The translations under genes and the position numbers were made by a program. Below the pieces are notes generated by a model. It ran no database searches. It saw only the letters and a program-made list of their open reading frames with translations, and was not told where the DNA came from. Shown here piece after piece: positions 1 through 7,086 of a stretch of 64,000 nt of DNA; position 1 is the first letter of the stretch; each line of letters starts with the position of its first letter. The stretch lies in the NCBI RefSeq assembly GCF_003268025.1, contig NZ_QLUW01000001.1, positions 992,001 through 1,056,000 of the forward strand, written 5' to 3'. Origin of the DNA: Paenibacillus montanisoli (GTDB lineage: Bacteria; Bacillota; Bacilli; Paenibacillales; Paenibacillaceae).

Positions 1-177
1 TGAAACATCCCTTCAACAAATAATAAATGCATGGGTCAATGTGATTTCGGTTAGCTTCGATACTTTTAAATAACTTGATATTAATTGAAAATTATCACGA
101 AGGAGAAATAACAATAGGATTGGGGAACATCCGATAACAATGTATTCCACTTCGGTTCTTTCGAAATGATTCATTCA

Positions 178-245
178 GCTGACGGGTACGATAGTACGGC
201 GATGGAACCGATCCATCGCTTGTTTTTGTTTCTGAACGCTCCGCT
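178..245 (+). repeat. Dispersed cassette-type repeat, copy R1 (degenerate)
   Basis: Starts with GCTGACGGGTACGATAG, one base from the family motif GCTAACGGGTACGATAG. It is followed by a hairpin, GCGATGGA - ACCGA - TCCATCGC. The right arm (about 220-245) has decayed. No complete gene is visible between the window start and this copy. Confidence 0.6.
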
Positions 246-384
246 CAACTATTCTAGCTAATAGCTTGTCAATATTTAAAACTTAATGGATAAATTCCAC
301 GATGCTATACTGTAAAAAGAGCACGCCAAATAACCATCCTTTGCAGGATGGTAAGGTTTTCCTTAGAAGGTTAGTGTTGTTTGC

Positions 385-1396
385 TTAGCTCAGACGAAAT
401 GCTTCTTTGTTGGTTAGAATCGAGAAAATCCAGTGGATTAGCTTATTTACACAAGCAATTACTGCCACTTTAAACGGCTTACCCTCGGCACGTTTCTTGT
501 CGTAGTAAGCTCTAAGCTTCTGGTTACGTGAGCTGCGCAGACCGCAGCGTACGGCCAGATATAAGGTTGTTCGCAACCTTCGTGAACCGCGTTTGGTAAT
601 CGTGTTTCGAGTTGCAGTAAACTTACCGGAAGAGAAAACACTTGGATCAACGCCGGCAAATGCAACGAGCTTCTTTGCATGATCAAATCGATCGATCTCT
701 CCGACCTCAGCCAGAATTGTTGCAGCAATTCTAGTGCCAATGCCGGGTATCGATTGGATCAATTCATACTCATGTAATTCTGCAGCCAGAGCATCTATCG
801 ACTGTTCGAGTTTGGCTAGATGCTCTTGGTACTGTAGAAGGAGATTAATCAGCAGTTCCAGCGAGATGAGATGGCTTGAAAAAGCTGTTTCTCTGAAAGG
901 GTTTCGTTCCGCAGCAGCCGCTAATTTCAGCGCTCGTTCAAGTGCCCAAGTGGAATTTGACCGTCCAGAAATAGATTGTATCGTCGCTGTGATGTCATTC
1001 AGGGACCTGTTCAGTACGGACGAAGAAGTAGGGTGGAGCGCCAGAAAGCGAAGGGAAACCTTCGAGTACAGATCTCCAAATACACCGCGGTATTCCGGAA
1101 AAACCTGATCAAGAACCGCCTGAAACTGCAGCTTCGCTTGCACATACATATCTGTTAAAGAATCATGCTGCCTTGTCAAATAGCGCAGATTCATCATGAA
1201 TTGTCCCCGTCTTTTGTACGGCTCTAACTCTTCTTTGTAGAACAACTCCCCAAGTTGGTATGCGTCTGCACTATCCGTTTTCACTTTACGTAAATTATTT
1301 TTTTTGGCTTGATGTGAGATCAATGGATTAATGACGATATATAAATATTGATGCTCATTCACCTTTGGAAACATCCAGTCCAATAACAGGATTCAT
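385..1396 (-). pseudogene. IS110-family transposase, inactive (internal deletion)
   Basis: The gene begins MNPVIGLDVSKGE at 1396 and then hits a stop. The rest of the protein continues in another frame from EHQYLYIVINPL to the end at 385. Compared with the related copy at 10036-11247, roughly 70 codons are missing, including the region carrying the catalytic glutamate (ESTGHY). The Tnp_20 C-terminal half is intact, with the SGKFTATRNTITKRGSRRLR region and the conserved helix-hairpin motif IQSIPGIGTRIAATILAEVG. Family knowledge: IS110 transposases use an N-terminal DEDD RuvC-like domain and a C-terminal serine domain. With the DEDD site broken, this copy should not act on its own. Confidence 0.85.
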
Positions 1397-1399
1397 GTA

Positions 1400-1637
1400 G
1401 CCACTCCTTGTTTAATATTCGCCGGCAGCCCCTGACCTTCTTGTCTTCCACATTATCGCATGTGATTCGGGGGCTTGCCCCAACTAGCCTAATCGAGGTT
1501 TAACAAGCAGGGGGGATGAACGGAATAGCTCTCGGGATCTGAGTCCCACGGGCAGGAACGTTCGATCCCCGGCTACCGCAATCTTACGACCACATAAAAA
1601 TGAGGTCGACCAGTAAGTTCTGGTGACCTCATAATAC
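1400..1637 (-). ncRNA. Non-coding left end of IS110 copy A; possible bridge RNA
   Basis: This is the 240-bp stretch upstream of the transposase start. It is conserved in copy C (11248-11497), sharing blocks such as TTCGCCGG-AGCCCCTG, and has many short inverted repeats, for example GAGGTC/GACCTC near the end. IS110-group elements are known to make a bridge RNA from this end that pairs with target and donor. The segment CCCACGGGCAGG (1545-1556) repeats the sequence at the insertion junction (ACGGGCAGG, 1640-1648). RNA status is inferred. Confidence 0.4.
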
Positions 1638-1660
1638 GAACGGGCAGGATAGTTCAACTA
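1638..1660 (+). repeat. Dispersed cassette-type repeat, copy R2 (split by IS110 copy A)
   Basis: Reads GAACGGGCAGGATAGTTCAAC, matching the right-hand unit of the family (CTAACGGG-AGnATAGnGCAAC). Only the part to the right of the IS junction remains, so the element probably inserted into the repeat. Confidence 0.55.
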
Positions 1661-1705
1661 GTCACCGAATACTTATCTCAGGTTTTAAGTCGTAAAAGGA
1701 TAAGG

Positions 1706-1969
1706 GTGAATTATGTGCCAAAAGATTACGTTTGGGGAATTTTCGTTGCTGATGCTTCAACTGGTTTTCCAAATTTCTTTCCAATAGGTATTTACTCCAC
1801 ACGTGAGTTAGCCATTAATGAAGTCGAAGCCTTGCCAAGAGATCACAATTATCAATTACTTCGAATGCCGCTAAATAATAACTTCGCATATTACCATAAA
1901 AAGAATGGTAAGTTGGTTGGGATAGATGCGATCCATCATGAACATTTTCATTTCAAAGATGAAAGTTAA
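1706..1969 (+). CDS. Unknown 87-aa protein (cassette-type gene)
   Basis: I do not recognise this family. The protein begins MNYVPKDYVWGIFVADAST, is rich in aromatic residues and His, and has no signal peptide or membrane segment, so it is probably cytoplasmic. The GTG start at 1706 follows AAGGATAAGG immediately upstream, although an internal ATG is not available close by. The gene lies between two copies of the cassette-type repeat (R2 and R3), and R3 starts at its stop codon. Low G+C and AT-rich codon choice resemble the next three genes but differ from the reductase at 4458. The function cannot be inferred from sequence alone. Confidence 0.6.
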   Translation: MNYVPKDYVWGIFVADASTGFPNFFPIGIYSTRELAINEVEALPRDHNYQLLRMPLNNNFAYYHKKNGKLVGIDAIHHEHFHFKDES

Positions 1970-2010
1970 ACCGATTGGTTGTTACGCTAACGGGTACGAG
2001 AGCTCGCTCA
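1969..2010 (+). repeat. Dispersed cassette-type repeat, copy R3 (short form)
   Basis: A small hairpin AACC-GATT-GGTT is followed by CGCTAACGGGTACGAGAGC. The copy touches the stop codon of the 87-aa gene and ends just before the ribosome site of the next gene. Confidence 0.7.
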
Positions 2011-2031
2011 AGAATCCAGGAAGGATTGAAT

Positions 2032-2523
2032 ATGCCAAAATTACAGTTTGAGAAAATGAAGTTAGAGGATGCTGAGGAAATAATAAGTTGGAGGTATGAA
2101 GAACCGTACCAAATCTACAACAATGAATCAACACCAGAATTGATTCAAGAAATGCTTAATAATTACTATACCGTTTATGGCGATGAGAAGCAGATCATAG
2201 GATTCTTTTGTGCAGGGAACTCGGCACAAGTTCCAAACGATTTCTATTCGTATTCCGAATCATATCTCGATATCGGGATTGGTATGCGGCCTGAGCTAAC
2301 AAACAAGGGCTTAGGAACGGAATTCTTTTCGTTTGTTCTCGATTCAATGAATCAAATATTTGGGGATGTTGAATTACGATTAACAGTTACTTCTTTTAAT
2401 CAACGAGCTCGACGATTATATCGAAAGTTTGGATTTAGTGAAGATGTTATTTTTATTAAAGGCTCAACTGAATTTATAATAATGAATAATGGGACATTGA
2501 ACTACCGTGAAAGAACGATCTAA
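2032..2523 (+). CDS. GNAT-family N-acetyltransferase
   Basis: A 163-aa protein starting MPKLQFEKMKLEDAEEIISW. The start at 2032 is chosen because AGGAAGGA lies about 7-12 bases upstream; a longer in-frame reading would run back into the repeat. The GNAT fold shows as an N-terminal strand-helix, a central DIGIGMRPELTNKGLGTEFF block (the acetyl-CoA pyrophosphate-binding motif A, here NKGLGT) and the C-terminal LRLTVTSFNQRARRLYRKFGF motif B typical of RimI/RimJ-like members. It would transfer an acetyl group from acetyl-CoA to an amine; the substrate is unknown. It stands alone between repeats R3 and R4, as a cassette would. Confidence 0.85.
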   Translation: MPKLQFEKMKLEDAEEIISWRYEEPYQIYNNESTPELIQEMLNNYYTVYGDEKQIIGFFCAGNSAQVPNDFYSYSESYLDIGIGMRPELTNKGLGTEFFSFVLDSMNQIFGDVELRLTVTSFNQRARRLYRKFGFSEDVIFIKGSTEFIIMNNGTLNYRERTI

Positions 2524-2563
2524 CTTTCATGCTCTGTGGTGCAGCACAAGAGAGGCATGGATG

Positions 2564-2651
2564 GCTAATGGTTACGAAACAAAACAAAGAGCAGGCTGCC
2601 AACTTTAAATAGGCGGCCTGTTCCGCTAACGGAGTACGATAGTTAAACAAC
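2564..2651 (+). repeat. Dispersed cassette-type repeat, copy R4 (full length)
   Basis: Left unit GCTAATGGTTACGAAACAAA, stem GCAGGCTGCC / GGCGGCCTG, right unit CGCTAACGGAGTACGATAG ending in TTAAACAAC. The stem has a T-G wobble at its centre. It lies about 40 bp after the acetyltransferase stop codon. Confidence 0.8.
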
Positions 2652-2734
2652 TAATACACTATTACATTTTATTCGGTGGGAACGTATAGCCATTATTTCT
2701 TTAAATGGTATATTTAGAATAATTCAATAAATCT

Positions 2735-3070
2735 ATGAGAGATGGAATTATAATGAGTATTAGTTATAGAACAAATGGGGCTCTTCCGTACTGGATAATG
2801 AGCTGTATTGTACTGGGATTTGGAGTTTGGTTATTAGTGCATTACTATTCTAGGAAACTGCATAAGAAAAAACCAGAAGGACATGTCCTATTCTGGGGGA
2901 TATTTTTATGGTTTTTTTTAAACGGAGTATGGTTAATGATTATACAGTTGAACTTATTTGATGATCATACTCAACTTACTTTGCTTGTTGTTGCACAAGT
3001 AATAGGGGCATTTTTGTGCACAATTGGTACTATCATTTTTAAGATAATTCAAAGAAAACGAAGAGAATAA
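2735..3070 (+). CDS. Small membrane protein, unknown function
   Basis: A 111-aa protein with three hydrophobic segments at about residues 17-36, 50-70 and 77-100, separated by a Lys-rich loop (YSRKLHKKKPEG), and a basic tail (KIIQRKRRE). It is probably an integral membrane protein with three spans. The first ATG is at 2735; a second in-frame ATG at 2753 is an equally good start, as neither has a strong ribosome site. I recognise no domain. It sits alone between repeats R4 and R5, with R5 starting at its stop codon. Confidence 0.65.
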   Translation: MRDGIIMSISYRTNGALPYWIMSCIVLGFGVWLLVHYYSRKLHKKKPEGHVLFWGIFLWFFLNGVWLMIIQLNLFDDHTQLTLLVVAQVIGAFLCTIGTIIFKIIQRKRRE

Positions 3071-3114
3071 CCTGTGAAACAGGCATTACACTAACGGGCA
3101 CATTAACTGAACGG
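3071..3114 (+). repeat. Dispersed cassette-type repeat, copy R5 (short form)
   Basis: Hairpin CCTGT-GAA-ACAGG directly after the upstream stop codon, then CACTAACGGGCACATTAACTG. Same plan as R3: stem first, then one CTAACGGG unit. Confidence 0.7.
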
Positions 3115-3174
3115 ACGACTCTATATTAGGAGCTGGGATTACACTAAAACCATCTTAGAAGGGATAACCTTAAA

Positions 3175-3729
3175 GTGAATAGCAAAATCGGATTCGTGTG
3201 TTCGTGCTGTGGTGAATTCCATGAAGAGCTTCCTATGAGTTATGGCAGCACTGCACCATACTATTGGCACGGTATAGATCATGAAGAGCGCAATGAGGAT
3301 AGTGAACTGACTTCAGATCAATGTGTTATCAAGGGAGAATACTTCTTTATTCGTGGATGTATTGAGATCCCTGTTTATGAAGAAGATGCACCATTTATTT
3401 GGGATGTCTGGGTTTCACTGAGTGAGGAAAACTTTCTCCGCACCTGTGAGTTCTGGGAAGAAGAAGGAAGAGAAGCCAAATTGGAGCCGATGTTCGGATG
3501 GCTTTCAACCTCACTTCCTTGCTATCCAGAGACACTCAATTTACGAACCATGGTTCACACTAGGGAAGTGGGTACTCGTCCGTATATAGAACTTGAACTA
3601 TCAGAGCATCCACTAGCAATTGAGCAGGCCGAAGGGATCAGGATGGCCCGTATTCAGGATATCGCGGAACTTATCTGCCGTATGAATAACGGAGAAAGAG
3701 AGCACAACGGAAAACAGGCTACCGATTAA
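3175..3729 (+). CDS. DUF2199-like protein
   Basis: A 184-aa acidic cytoplasmic protein. The N-terminal CSCCGEFHEELPMSYGS block with a CxxC pair, followed by an EYFFIRGCIEIPV core and FIWDVWVSLSEENF, matches my recollection of DUF2199 proteins. The function of that family is unknown. The start is GTG at 3175, with GAAGGGAT about 10 bases upstream. The last 15 codons (MNNGEREHNGKQATD) are encoded inside repeat R6, and the stop codon lies in the loop of its hairpin, so the C-terminal tail is contributed by the repeat. Single gene between R5 and R6. Confidence 0.75.
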   Translation: MNSKIGFVCSCCGEFHEELPMSYGSTAPYYWHGIDHEERNEDSELTSDQCVIKGEYFFIRGCIEIPVYEEDAPFIWDVWVSLSEENFLRTCEFWEEEGREAKLEPMFGWLSTSLPCYPETLNLRTMVHTREVGTRPYIELELSEHPLAIEQAEGIRMARIQDIAELICRMNNGEREHNGKQATD

Positions 3730-3772
3730 TCGGTGGCCTGTTGCGCTAACGGGCAGTTATGCGCAACATAAC
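3685..3772 (+). repeat. Dispersed cassette-type repeat, copy R6 (overlaps gene end)
   Basis: Left unit AATAACGGAGAAAGAGAGC lies in the coding sequence. The stem is AACAGGCTACCGA / TCGGTGGCCTGTT with loop TTAA, and the right unit is GCGCTAACGGGCAGTTATGC then GCAACA. The right unit can itself fold as GCGC-TAAC / GTTA-T-GCGC with one extra base. Confidence 0.8.
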
Positions 3773-3825
3773 TACCATAAAACCCGTCTTAATTTCGATA
3801 TGATTCTTTAAAGAGGGGGTACTAA

Positions 3826-4269
3826 ATGAAGAAGATATCATTTGTTACACTACTGTTACTCCTATTTGTAATAGCGGTTATAGCGACAGGTTGCGGGAAT
3901 ACACCTACCGCGAAGGAGTCAGATTTGACCACAAAAAAGATGAATGAGTTCTATCCAGGGGACATTTCTAATGTCGAATTAATCGAGATCACTGATGGTG
4001 AGACTGGTGAGCGCAGGGTGTTTACGAATAAACAGCAAATAGACGAATGGATCAACCAAGTGAAGGACATGGATTTTGTCCCCGATCCGAATCAAGGGGA
4101 GAGAGATGGTTTTCTGTTTTCAGTATCTCTGTTCGAGGGACAAGAGAAGAAACTAAGCTTCACTACCAACTACTTGGGTGGGCACTATTACATTCACAAA
4201 GAGGAGTTATTAACTGCCATCAATGATTTTTATGGAAATGCGGACTATACAAAAAAACCATTAGACTAA
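3826..4269 (+). CDS. Putative lipoprotein, unknown function
   Basis: A 147-aa protein with a lipoprotein signal: MKKIS, a hydrophobic core (residues 6-20) and Cys23 in the context IATGC. It would be lipid-anchored on the outer face of the cytoplasmic membrane after cleavage. The mature part (about 125 aa) includes DGETGERRVFTNKQQIDEWI, which suggests a small beta-grasp or DUF-type fold; I do not recognise the family. The ATG at 3826 is preceded by AGAGGGGGTAC. The stop codon overlaps the start of repeat R7. Single gene in the array. Confidence 0.75.
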   Translation: MKKISFVTLLLLLFVIAVIATGCGNTPTAKESDLTTKKMNEFYPGDISNVELIEITDGETGERRVFTNKQQIDEWINQVKDMDFVPDPNQGERDGFLFSVSLFEGQEKKLSFTTNYLGGHYYIHKEELLTAINDFYGNADYTKKPLD

Positions 4270-4353
4270 ACTAACGGGGACGATAACATAACGATAACAG
4301 GCAGCCGATATCAGGCAGCCTGTTCAGCTAACGGGCAGTTTTGCACAACATTG
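4268..4353 (+). repeat. Dispersed cassette-type repeat, copy R7 (full length)
   Basis: Left unit ACTAACGGGGACGATAAC, stem AACAGGCaGCC / GGCaGCCTGTT with a conserved central A-A mismatch, right unit AGCTAACGGGCAGTTTTGC then ACAACA. Begins at the stop codon of the lipoprotein gene. Confidence 0.85.
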
Positions 4354-4457
4354 TTGTCTTCAAAAAAAATCAGATTTCCTCTTGAGCCTTACGTAACGTA
4401 ATGATTTATAATGAACGAAACAGCAGGATATAAATTCGAAATCGAAGGAGAACGGAC

Positions 4458-5027
4458 ATGAGAAAACTCGTATTGTTCATGCATGTGTCGCTGGATGGGT
4501 ATGCGTCGGATTCGAACGGAGGACTCGATTGGATTCCGTACAACGAGGAATTAGAGAAATACGCCGAGGAGATCGTAGCCGAAGTCGGAGCTCCCGTTTA
4601 TGGACGCACGACCTATCGGATGATGGAGAGCTACTGGCCCACTGTGCTAGACAATCCGAATGCGTCGAGGCACGGTATTGAGCATGCCAAATGGCTGCAG
4701 GATGTTAAGAAGATCGTCATTTCCGGGACGATGGAAAAGGTGGAATGGAACAATACGATGCTGATCAAGGACAATATCGCAGAGGAAATCAAGGTTCTCA
4801 AGGAGCAGCCTGGCAAAAATCTCGTCATCTTCGGCAGCCCGGGAGCGGCGAAAACGCTGCTTGAGCTCGGCCTGATCGACGAATTCCTGCTTACAATTTG
4901 TCCGGTCGTCCTGGGCGACGGAAAATCGGTATTCGACGGCGGCGGCGAGAAAATCAAGCTCAAGCTACTGTCCAGCCGAACGCTCAAGTCGGGCATTATT
5001 GCGGCCCGCTATGAGTTGGAGAAATAG
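4458..5027 (+). CDS. RibD C-terminal / dihydrofolate reductase-like protein
   Basis: A 189-aa protein of the RibD_C (DHFR-like) family, similar in plan to Bacillus YwjB/YyaP. It starts MRKLVLFMHVSLDGYASDSNGGLDW, the typical first strand with the SLDGY motif. Next come a YGRTTY motif and, near residue 120, LVIFGSPGAAKTLLELGLIDEF, the glycine-rich NADPH-site signature. It is probably a cytoplasmic NAD(P)H-dependent reductase; the substrate is unknown. The ribosome site GAAGGAG lies 8 bases before the ATG. Codon use is more G+C-rich than in the preceding four genes, which suggests a different origin. Repeat R8 follows 15 bp after the stop. Confidence 0.85.
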   Translation: MRKLVLFMHVSLDGYASDSNGGLDWIPYNEELEKYAEEIVAEVGAPVYGRTTYRMMESYWPTVLDNPNASRHGIEHAKWLQDVKKIVISGTMEKVEWNNTMLIKDNIAEEIKVLKEQPGKNLVIFGSPGAAKTLLELGLIDEFLLTICPVVLGDGKSVFDGGGEKIKLKLLSSRTLKSGIIAARYELEK

Positions 5028-5042
5028 CTGTACAAAGGTGTT

Positions 5043-5106
5043 CCACTAACGTGTTACGAAAGTTCAGGAGCTAGCTAGACAGGCAGCTCCTTTTTCGTTT
5101 ATTAAA
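5043..5106 (+). repeat. Dispersed cassette-type repeat, copy R8 (cut by IS1111-like element)
   Basis: Left unit CACTAACGTGTTACGAAAG and stem AGGAGCT / AGCTCCT, then TTTTTCGTTTATTAAA, where the right unit should begin. The IS1111-like element starts at this point. Confidence 0.65.
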
Positions 5107-5109
5107 CTC

Positions 5110-5121
5110 CCTCGGTACGAT
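5110..5121 (+). repeat. IS1111-like subterminal inverted repeat, transposase 3' side
   Basis: CCTCGGTACGAT, exact inverse of 6821-6832. Confidence 0.75.
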
Positions 5122-5491
5122 TTAGTTTGCTCACGAATGCTCGCTTATTCGCAGGATTTCACCCTTGTCAGAAATCCAGAAAGATAGTAAGAGAACCATT
5201 GTTGCGGACCAGGACAACATGAAGGCGTGAGAAAATAGAGGGGGAGGTTATTACCCCATATCCTTCCATATACTGCACGCATTCTCCATGCCGCCCTTGG
5301 AGGTTTTCACTCCCATGTCTCAACGGGTCGTAGCCCTCTCATTCCTTCGTTACGCCTGTCCAAGGGTGGAGGCCGGTCTTGCTAACGGTACGGGTCGGTG
5401 CCCTTTGGTTCAACTGCATCCGGTACTCCGTGCTTTCTTTTGAAATCCCGCGAATAAGCCAAAATTCGTACAACGAAATAGTTGGATGTGC
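5122..5491 (-). ncRNA. Non-coding right end of IS1111-like element; possible bridge RNA
   Basis: A 370-bp G+C-rich, open-frame-free stretch downstream of the transposase and inside the inverted repeat. IS1111-group elements are reported to carry their bridge RNA on this side. It contains GCTAACGGTACGGG (5381-5394), nearly the motif GCTAACGGGTACG of the repeat it inserted into. RNA status is inferred. Confidence 0.35.
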
Positions 5492-6762
5492 TTAAGCAGC
5501 TAGCTGTAGTGGCATCGTTTTTAGAGGATTGTAGGCTTCACGGCTGCGAGCCATGCCAACGAGAATGCGTGCTAATTTACCACACAGTTTCATAATGGAC
5601 CTCATTTTCTTCATCTTCTTCACCTGCACATTGTGTGCGTGCATCGCTTGAAATTCCGGATTATTCATCACCAAACTCATCGTCATCATGAAGATAAACC
5701 GTCGGAGGCGAGAGCGTCCACGTTTGCTAATTTTCATCTGTCCGGTCCATTTGCCTGAGCTTGCTTCAGCGAGGTTGAGACCAGCATGACGCAGCAGGGC
5801 ATTGCCGTGAACAAAGCCGCTTAAATCACCGGCTTCGCCAAGAATACCAGCGAGTGATATGGCACTAATCCCTTTGACAGCAAGCATCGCTTTAGCGAAA
5901 GGTATGCGATCTAATACGGTAAGGATCTCCTTCTCGACTGTTTTTAGCTGCTGGCAAGCAAGGTCGTACTCATCGAGTAATTGCTTTAAATGAAGCTTGT
6001 AAGCATGCGAGGCTTGTTTGGACCCAACAGAACGGCTAGCAAGAGAGGTGAGAGTTCTAGCCTTACGCTCACCAGAATGCCGTTTCATAAGGGTCTTCCA
6101 GCCTTTAATGATGTCTTGAGGCCGCAGCTTACTCAAATCTTCTGGTGTTGGAAAGAGACGGAGAGTAGCTAACGAGCCGGCGCACATCAAGCTCTTGAAG
6201 ACTTGTCGTAGCTCAGGGAAAACAACGTCGACCCACCGATGGATTTGATTCTTTGCACTAACGAGTCTCGTCACGACAGAGTCACGGTTTGAGAGATAGA
6301 CACGTAATTCTTCGAAGGCTTCAGGCGTGTTACGAATGAACGAGTAGTAACCGTTCTTTACCATATCCGCAATGACGAGAGCGTCTTTTTTGTCGCTCTT
6401 GGATGGCGAATTGTCTCGGTTTTCTTTGTTCTTCTTAACAAGATGAGGGTTAACGAGAACGACTTCAAACTGTTGCTCAGAGATCCATTTGGAGAGATTG
6501 AGCCAGTAGTGTCCGGTAGGTTCCATGCCAACAATGGCTGCCGTTAAACCATGTGTTGTTTGGAGCGAATGGATCCACCTAAGCAGGATGTGAAATCCTT
6601 CTTCGTCATTTGAGAAGGAAAGAGGGCTGCCAACAACAATTCTCGAAAGTTAACAGCACGTGCGACATGTGTTTGCTGAGCAATGTCGATCCCAACGACC
6701 AGATGGTTGGCGGTAATTTTTTCAATGAGTTGATTTTGCTTGTATTGCGATTTAAACTTCAT
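5492..6762 (-). pseudogene. IS1111-type transposase with one frameshift
   Basis: The first part (from 6762) reads MKFKSQYKQNQLIEKITANH, then VVGIDIAQQTHVARAVNF. Near 6650 one base appears lost in TTTCGAGAATTG, and the sense frame then continues one frame over into MEPTGHYWLNLSKWI and on to 5492. Restored, the protein would be about 420 aa, normal for IS110-superfamily transposases. All four DEDD-site regions are present: GIDIAQ, EPTGHYW, and the Asp pair around KSDKKDALVIAD. The C-terminal Tnp_20 region with LAEASSGKWTG is intact. There is no slippery run at the break, so mutation rather than programmed frameshifting is likely. Confidence 0.85.
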
Positions 6763-6820
6763 AGTAGAGCGTCCTCCTGGATGATGGGATTTAAAGGGCT
6801 ATGACCCGTTGCGTACTCCC

Positions 6821-6832
6821 ATCGTACCGAGG
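6821..6832 (-). repeat. IS1111-like subterminal inverted repeat, transposase 5' side
   Basis: ATCGTACCGAGG, exact inverse of 5110-5121. Confidence 0.75.
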
Positions 6833-6876
6833 CGCTTTTCTTTTTACAAAGACGAAATTAATCCATCTACAGGAAT

Positions 6877-6969
6877 GCTAACGGGTACGATAGCGTAACA
6901 AAGACACGAAGGCAGCCGAACAAACTGAATCGGCAGCCTTCGTTTACTAACGGCAGGTTTGCGCGATGG
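6877..6969 (+). repeat. Dispersed cassette-type repeat, copy R9 (full length)
   Basis: Left unit GCTAACGGGTACGATAGC then GTAACAAA, stem CGAAGGCaGCCGA / TCGGCaGCCTTCG with a single central A-A mismatch, right unit TACTAACGGCAGGTTTGCGCG. One of the two best-preserved copies. The 120 bp after it, up to the desaturase gene, holds only that gene's leader. Confidence 0.85.
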
Positions 6970-7086
6970 AGAATGTATCATAAAAACATGACATATAAAT
7001 TGGAACAACTTTGCCCTATCTACATACTACCATTGTTGATACAATGAAGCTCTAAGATGGGGGCAAAGAGAGGATAATCTTACAAA

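Larger units (their letters stand above)
328..1640 (-). mobile_element. IS110-family insertion sequence, internally deleted copy A
   Basis: Boundaries come from comparison with the related copy at 9988-11497. Both begin AAATAACC at the low-coordinate end and finish with a structured non-coding stretch ending CATAATACGAACGGGCAGG at the high-coordinate end. Copy A is about 200 bp shorter because of a deletion inside the transposase gene. The high-coordinate end abuts a cassette-type repeat (R2). The exact low-coordinate junction is uncertain. Confidence 0.7.
5107..6839 (-). mobile_element. IS110-superfamily element, IS1111 subgroup, broken copy B
   Basis: The transposase gene is flanked by perfect 12-bp subterminal inverted repeats, CCTCGGTACGAT (5110-5121) and ATCGTACCGAGG (6821-6832). 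Subterminal repeats a few bases from the ends are a hallmark of the IS1111 subgroup; ends are placed by that rule (3 and 7 bp outside) and are approximate. The element lies in repeat R8, with another copy (R9) 38 bp to its right. Confidence 0.75.

Noticed and set aside
5381-5394. GCTAACGGTACGGG as another cassette repeat copy
   Set aside because: It lies inside the IS1111-like element between its inverted repeats and lacks the stem; treated as part of the element's non-coding end.
6544-6762. Programmed frameshift in the IS1111-type transposase
   Set aside because: There is no slippery run or stimulatory structure at the break, and the superfamily normally uses a single frame; a one-base loss is simpler.
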